DNA of 64,000 bases from Molanna angustata (taxonomy: Eukaryota > Arthropoda > Insecta > Trichoptera > Molannidae). The translations under genes were made by a program, and so were the position numbers. Below, one piece after another: positions 61,018-64,000 of the stretch; the first letter of the stretch is position 1, and every line of letters starts with the position of its first letter. Below the pieces are notes generated by a model, which ran no database searches, had not been told where the DNA came from, and saw only the letters and a list, made by a program, of their open reading frames with translations. The stretch is from assembly GCA_963576475.1 (NCBI GenBank), contig OY754977.1:27725796-27789795 (forward strand), read 5' to 3'.

Positions 61018-61142
61018 GTCCAATATTAATTTGATATGCACCCAATAACAAGTTGACACCTTCTGGAGTCTTACGATATTTATGATCGTCTCACATAAAA
61101 TGTAAATTGTATTTACACCGGGAATCGAACCCGTAACTTATC
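61018..61142 (-). mobile_element. SINE-2, truncated copy
   Basis: gcacccaataacaagttgac, tctggagtcttacgata and caccgggaatcgaacccgta retained. The 5' part of the head is missing. Confidence 0.75.
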
Positions 61143-64000
61143 CATAGAATATTTTTTATTGAATCCGATTTTTCTTCATTCGTCGAGAGAATCACGTTTA
61201 TTTAAAAAAAAAATGAAGATTACACTAAATTTAGACTCAGACAAATCTGGCATATACAAAATATAGTGTGTTATACGATGGTTTTCAAATATATGATGAT
61301 TTGCAAAAAAATTTAAGGAAATCATGCCATTTTTCGTAAAACAATACAAAGTTTTTTTAAAATTACATATATTAAATTACTTTAAATAAGTAAGAAAACT
61401 TAATTATTAACTATTTTCCACTTATAAATATACTTAACCATTGACTCGTTTCGCTCAAAGAGCACCTAGAGAAGATTCTTTTAATACTATTTTTGTGTTT
61501 TCTTTATTGTATTATAATAAAGGAAAATAATTTTTATTTAATGATAATTAGTTTAATCAGATATAACATTATATCTTTGTGTTATATGTATATACAATTT
61601 AAATATTGAATGAGTTAGTTAAATAAAGGAATATAGTCCAATCTTTTAAAGGATGTATCAGTAAGTATATATTTAATAAAATACAAAATATATAATTACG
61701 TCTATATATTACGAATAGCTCAACGACAATTGAACGAATACATTCATATTACAACTTTAACCTTCACTCTAGTAATATGTTCGAGATGATATACTTAATT
61801 ATAAATACATATCTATCAGTGATGAAAAAAATTGCAATGGTTCGCGAAATATATTTGCATACAAGATGATACCATTTAACTGCAATTGTATGTAAAACGT
61901 GGCGTTTATGTTATTATGTGTCAAGAACATTCAATAAATACCCAATGATTGTAACACAGCATGGAAAAATATTTGGACATATTTGTAATAACACGCCTTG
62001 AAATGTGTCGAATACACCAAAACAGTGGGCTGCAGGAAAAATAATATTTTATTTATTTATTTATTTATAAATCTCACATTTCCTCACTTATACAAACCTG
62101 TATCGAGATTAAATAATGTAACATAAAAAGAAAGACATATAAATAAAAAAATAATCAGTTTCAAAAGACGTAATAAAATTTATGTTTTTATTAATAAGTA
62201 AACATTTTTAATTTGCACTTATTATGTGATCTATATGTGAGCAACACTTAAATTTAAATGATTAAATTTGGTAATATAATAAGCAATCCATTTGTCGTTA
62301 GAAAGACGAAAATTTTTTTTTATACAAAATGAAATTAATATTCCTGAATTTTTATGAAGATTTTTCATTTTTCAGAATAATACGTCACAAAGATTTTTAG
62401 TAAATAAAGATGGCATTATTCATCATAAATTATATAGAATTTTGTAATATCAACAAAAGAATTTGATTAAATTAAATTTTTCGTCCGATACTTCGTGGAA
62501 TTGCAATTAATTCTTTTTTAATGTTCTTTAAATAATTATTTTAATTATTCCAATATTTATTTGATAACAACCGGATGTAAATAGTGAAAAAAAAATATAT
62601 TTAATATTAAAAAAATATAAATATAGATATTGATATTGATTGTAATTGATTTTTTTCTTGAGCATGATACACCAATAAGTTATTTATACAATACGTTTCA
62701 CATTGAACTAAAAGTTTGGAAACCTCATAATTTGTAATCAAATGTACCTTCTGTTACATTTCATGTTACGATTAATAAGTATTGGAATCTTTCTAGACGT
62801 TTAAGGAAGAAGTTAAAATATTTATGTTAACCTTCGATCTACACGTACAAATTATATATTTCAATATCTATTACTTGCCTAACCTTATATATGGATCTTA
62901 ATAACATAATAATCTCGGTACTCATATTTGATTACTTTTCAATATGATCCGGAGAACAGGAAGATTGCGTTATGCTTATAAGTGTTGTTATGCTAAATCA
63001 TACTTTCACGATCTGATACCTCCTAGGTCCTATTATCTTCGTGATTTATATTAAACGATTAATTAAATCTACTTAGCTGTATTTTTTAGAAAACTTTGTC
63101 AAACGTAATAACAACATTCAACAACCTTTTTCGAGTTAAACCCATATAAAATCCACTGTATTTAAATGAAAAATTAGTGGATTTTATATGGGTTTTCGTG
63201 GCTCTTTATAAATCATAATTTGTAAAGAGTCACGTGATTCTGCGTCGGAAATTTTTGAAAGCTTTGAAAAATTTATATTTTCTAGAAAAAAAATATGAGA
63301 AAATAAATGTTTTTAATTTCTGAATCATGCAAACATAATGTTTTTAATTAGTTGTATGGTGTATTCTTTAAAATATATATTTTTTCACATATATTAAGTC
63401 CACACAGGCACTGAGAATTTGTAGCGAGTCTACTCCACTTTTGGTACTGATGTTGAAGCGATGGGTATCGTCATGACATACATTTTGTAAGACCTGATCA
63501 AGCGACAAAATGAATTATACCTTTTTTTAATTAAAACACCCATATAAAAAAATTAAACAGTCAAAGTGTTAACATCATATTATATATTATTTTTGGTAAA
63601 TTAAAGTTTCAATCTAATTATTAGATAACATATTAGAGTCCCGCAAATTTTATGGGTACTATCGAAATGATTTTTTATGGAGAAATATTTCAAATATTAC
63701 GATTCTGGCTGTTAAGTTTTAGACAATACTATAATTTATCGCTGTCTTAAGTTTGGTAAAAGTAGAAGCAATATTTATTTAGATGTTAAAACATAATATA
63801 TAAAATTAGTTTTAACAAAAAATATAAAAATTTACATTTTTGAAACAAATAATTATTGCAAGAGTTGTAAACTATGTAAAATTTTTTCAATATTGGACAC
63901 TGTTACTTCGTGGTAGAACTCCATAATTAATTAAAACTATGAAAATTTTTTTTTTATATTTAATTTTACGTTCTACTAAAATTTTTTCGCAAACGCGACT
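61143..64000. other. AT-rich intergenic with paired hairpins
   Basis: No gene is supported. (TTTA)n at 62050-62070 may be the tail of a minus-strand retroelement. Two adjacent hairpins lie at 63139-63194 (arms of 19 bp, aacccatataaaatccact) and about 63198-63234 (gtg.ctctttataaa). Confidence 0.45.

Overview
The window reads as AT-rich insect nuclear DNA, most likely from a moth or butterfly. The support is one split gene for a cuticular protein with an RR-1 chitin-binding (Rebers-Riddiford) domain, many 5'-truncated non-LTR retrotransposons (RTE-like and CR1/Jockey-like), several tRNA-derived SINE families, fold-back and TIR elements, and abundant short taggtacctac-type motifs. The order is an inference; no species marker is present. 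There are no bacterial-type operons, CRISPR arrays or rRNA genes, and no convincing functional tRNA.

The only host gene I can support is on the minus strand between 45734 and 34939. Three coding exons (45734-45256, 44720-44508, 35092-34939) join in frame with matching phases and total exactly 846 nt (281 residues plus stop). Only a tiny first exon carrying the ATG is missing. The protein has the rest of a signal peptide, a proline/glutamine/tyrosine-rich PPQNQY repeat region, the RR-1 domain and a Gly/Pro/Tyr-rich tail. The last two exons are separated by a 9.4 kb intron holding SINEs, fold-back elements, non-LTR relics, a TIR element with a nested retrotransposon, and three near-identical tandem copies of a 746-bp block.

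The rest is repeat landscape. 1-12.6 kb: SINEs, the first copies of a ~1 kb TIR family (called TIR-A here), RTE relics, a CR1-like tail and a 301-bp fold-back. 12.7-17.3 kb: an almost full-length two-ORF non-LTR retrotransposon (minus) cut by a nested RTE-like fragment with a 13-bp target duplication. 17.5-22.5 kb: an AAAT microsatellite, a 0.96 kb TIR element and small MITEs. 23.0-25.6 kb: two arrays of one highly homogeneous 94-bp satellite next to a 5'-truncated reverse transcriptase. 27.4-28.4 kb: a perfect 340-bp palindrome between AT tracts, bracketed by a direct duplication. 29-34 kb: minisatellite, SINEs and a Helitron-like repeat split by an RTE fragment. 46-64 kb: more of the same families and long AT-rich stretches in which I see no gene.

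The nesting gives a relative chronology. TIR-A copies and the 12.7-17.3 kb element are older hosts; SINE-1, RTE-like and CR1-like insertions lie inside them. The homogeneous tandem arrays (94 bp x17 and x5-6, 746 bp x3) look like the youngest changes, or places where the assembly needs checking.
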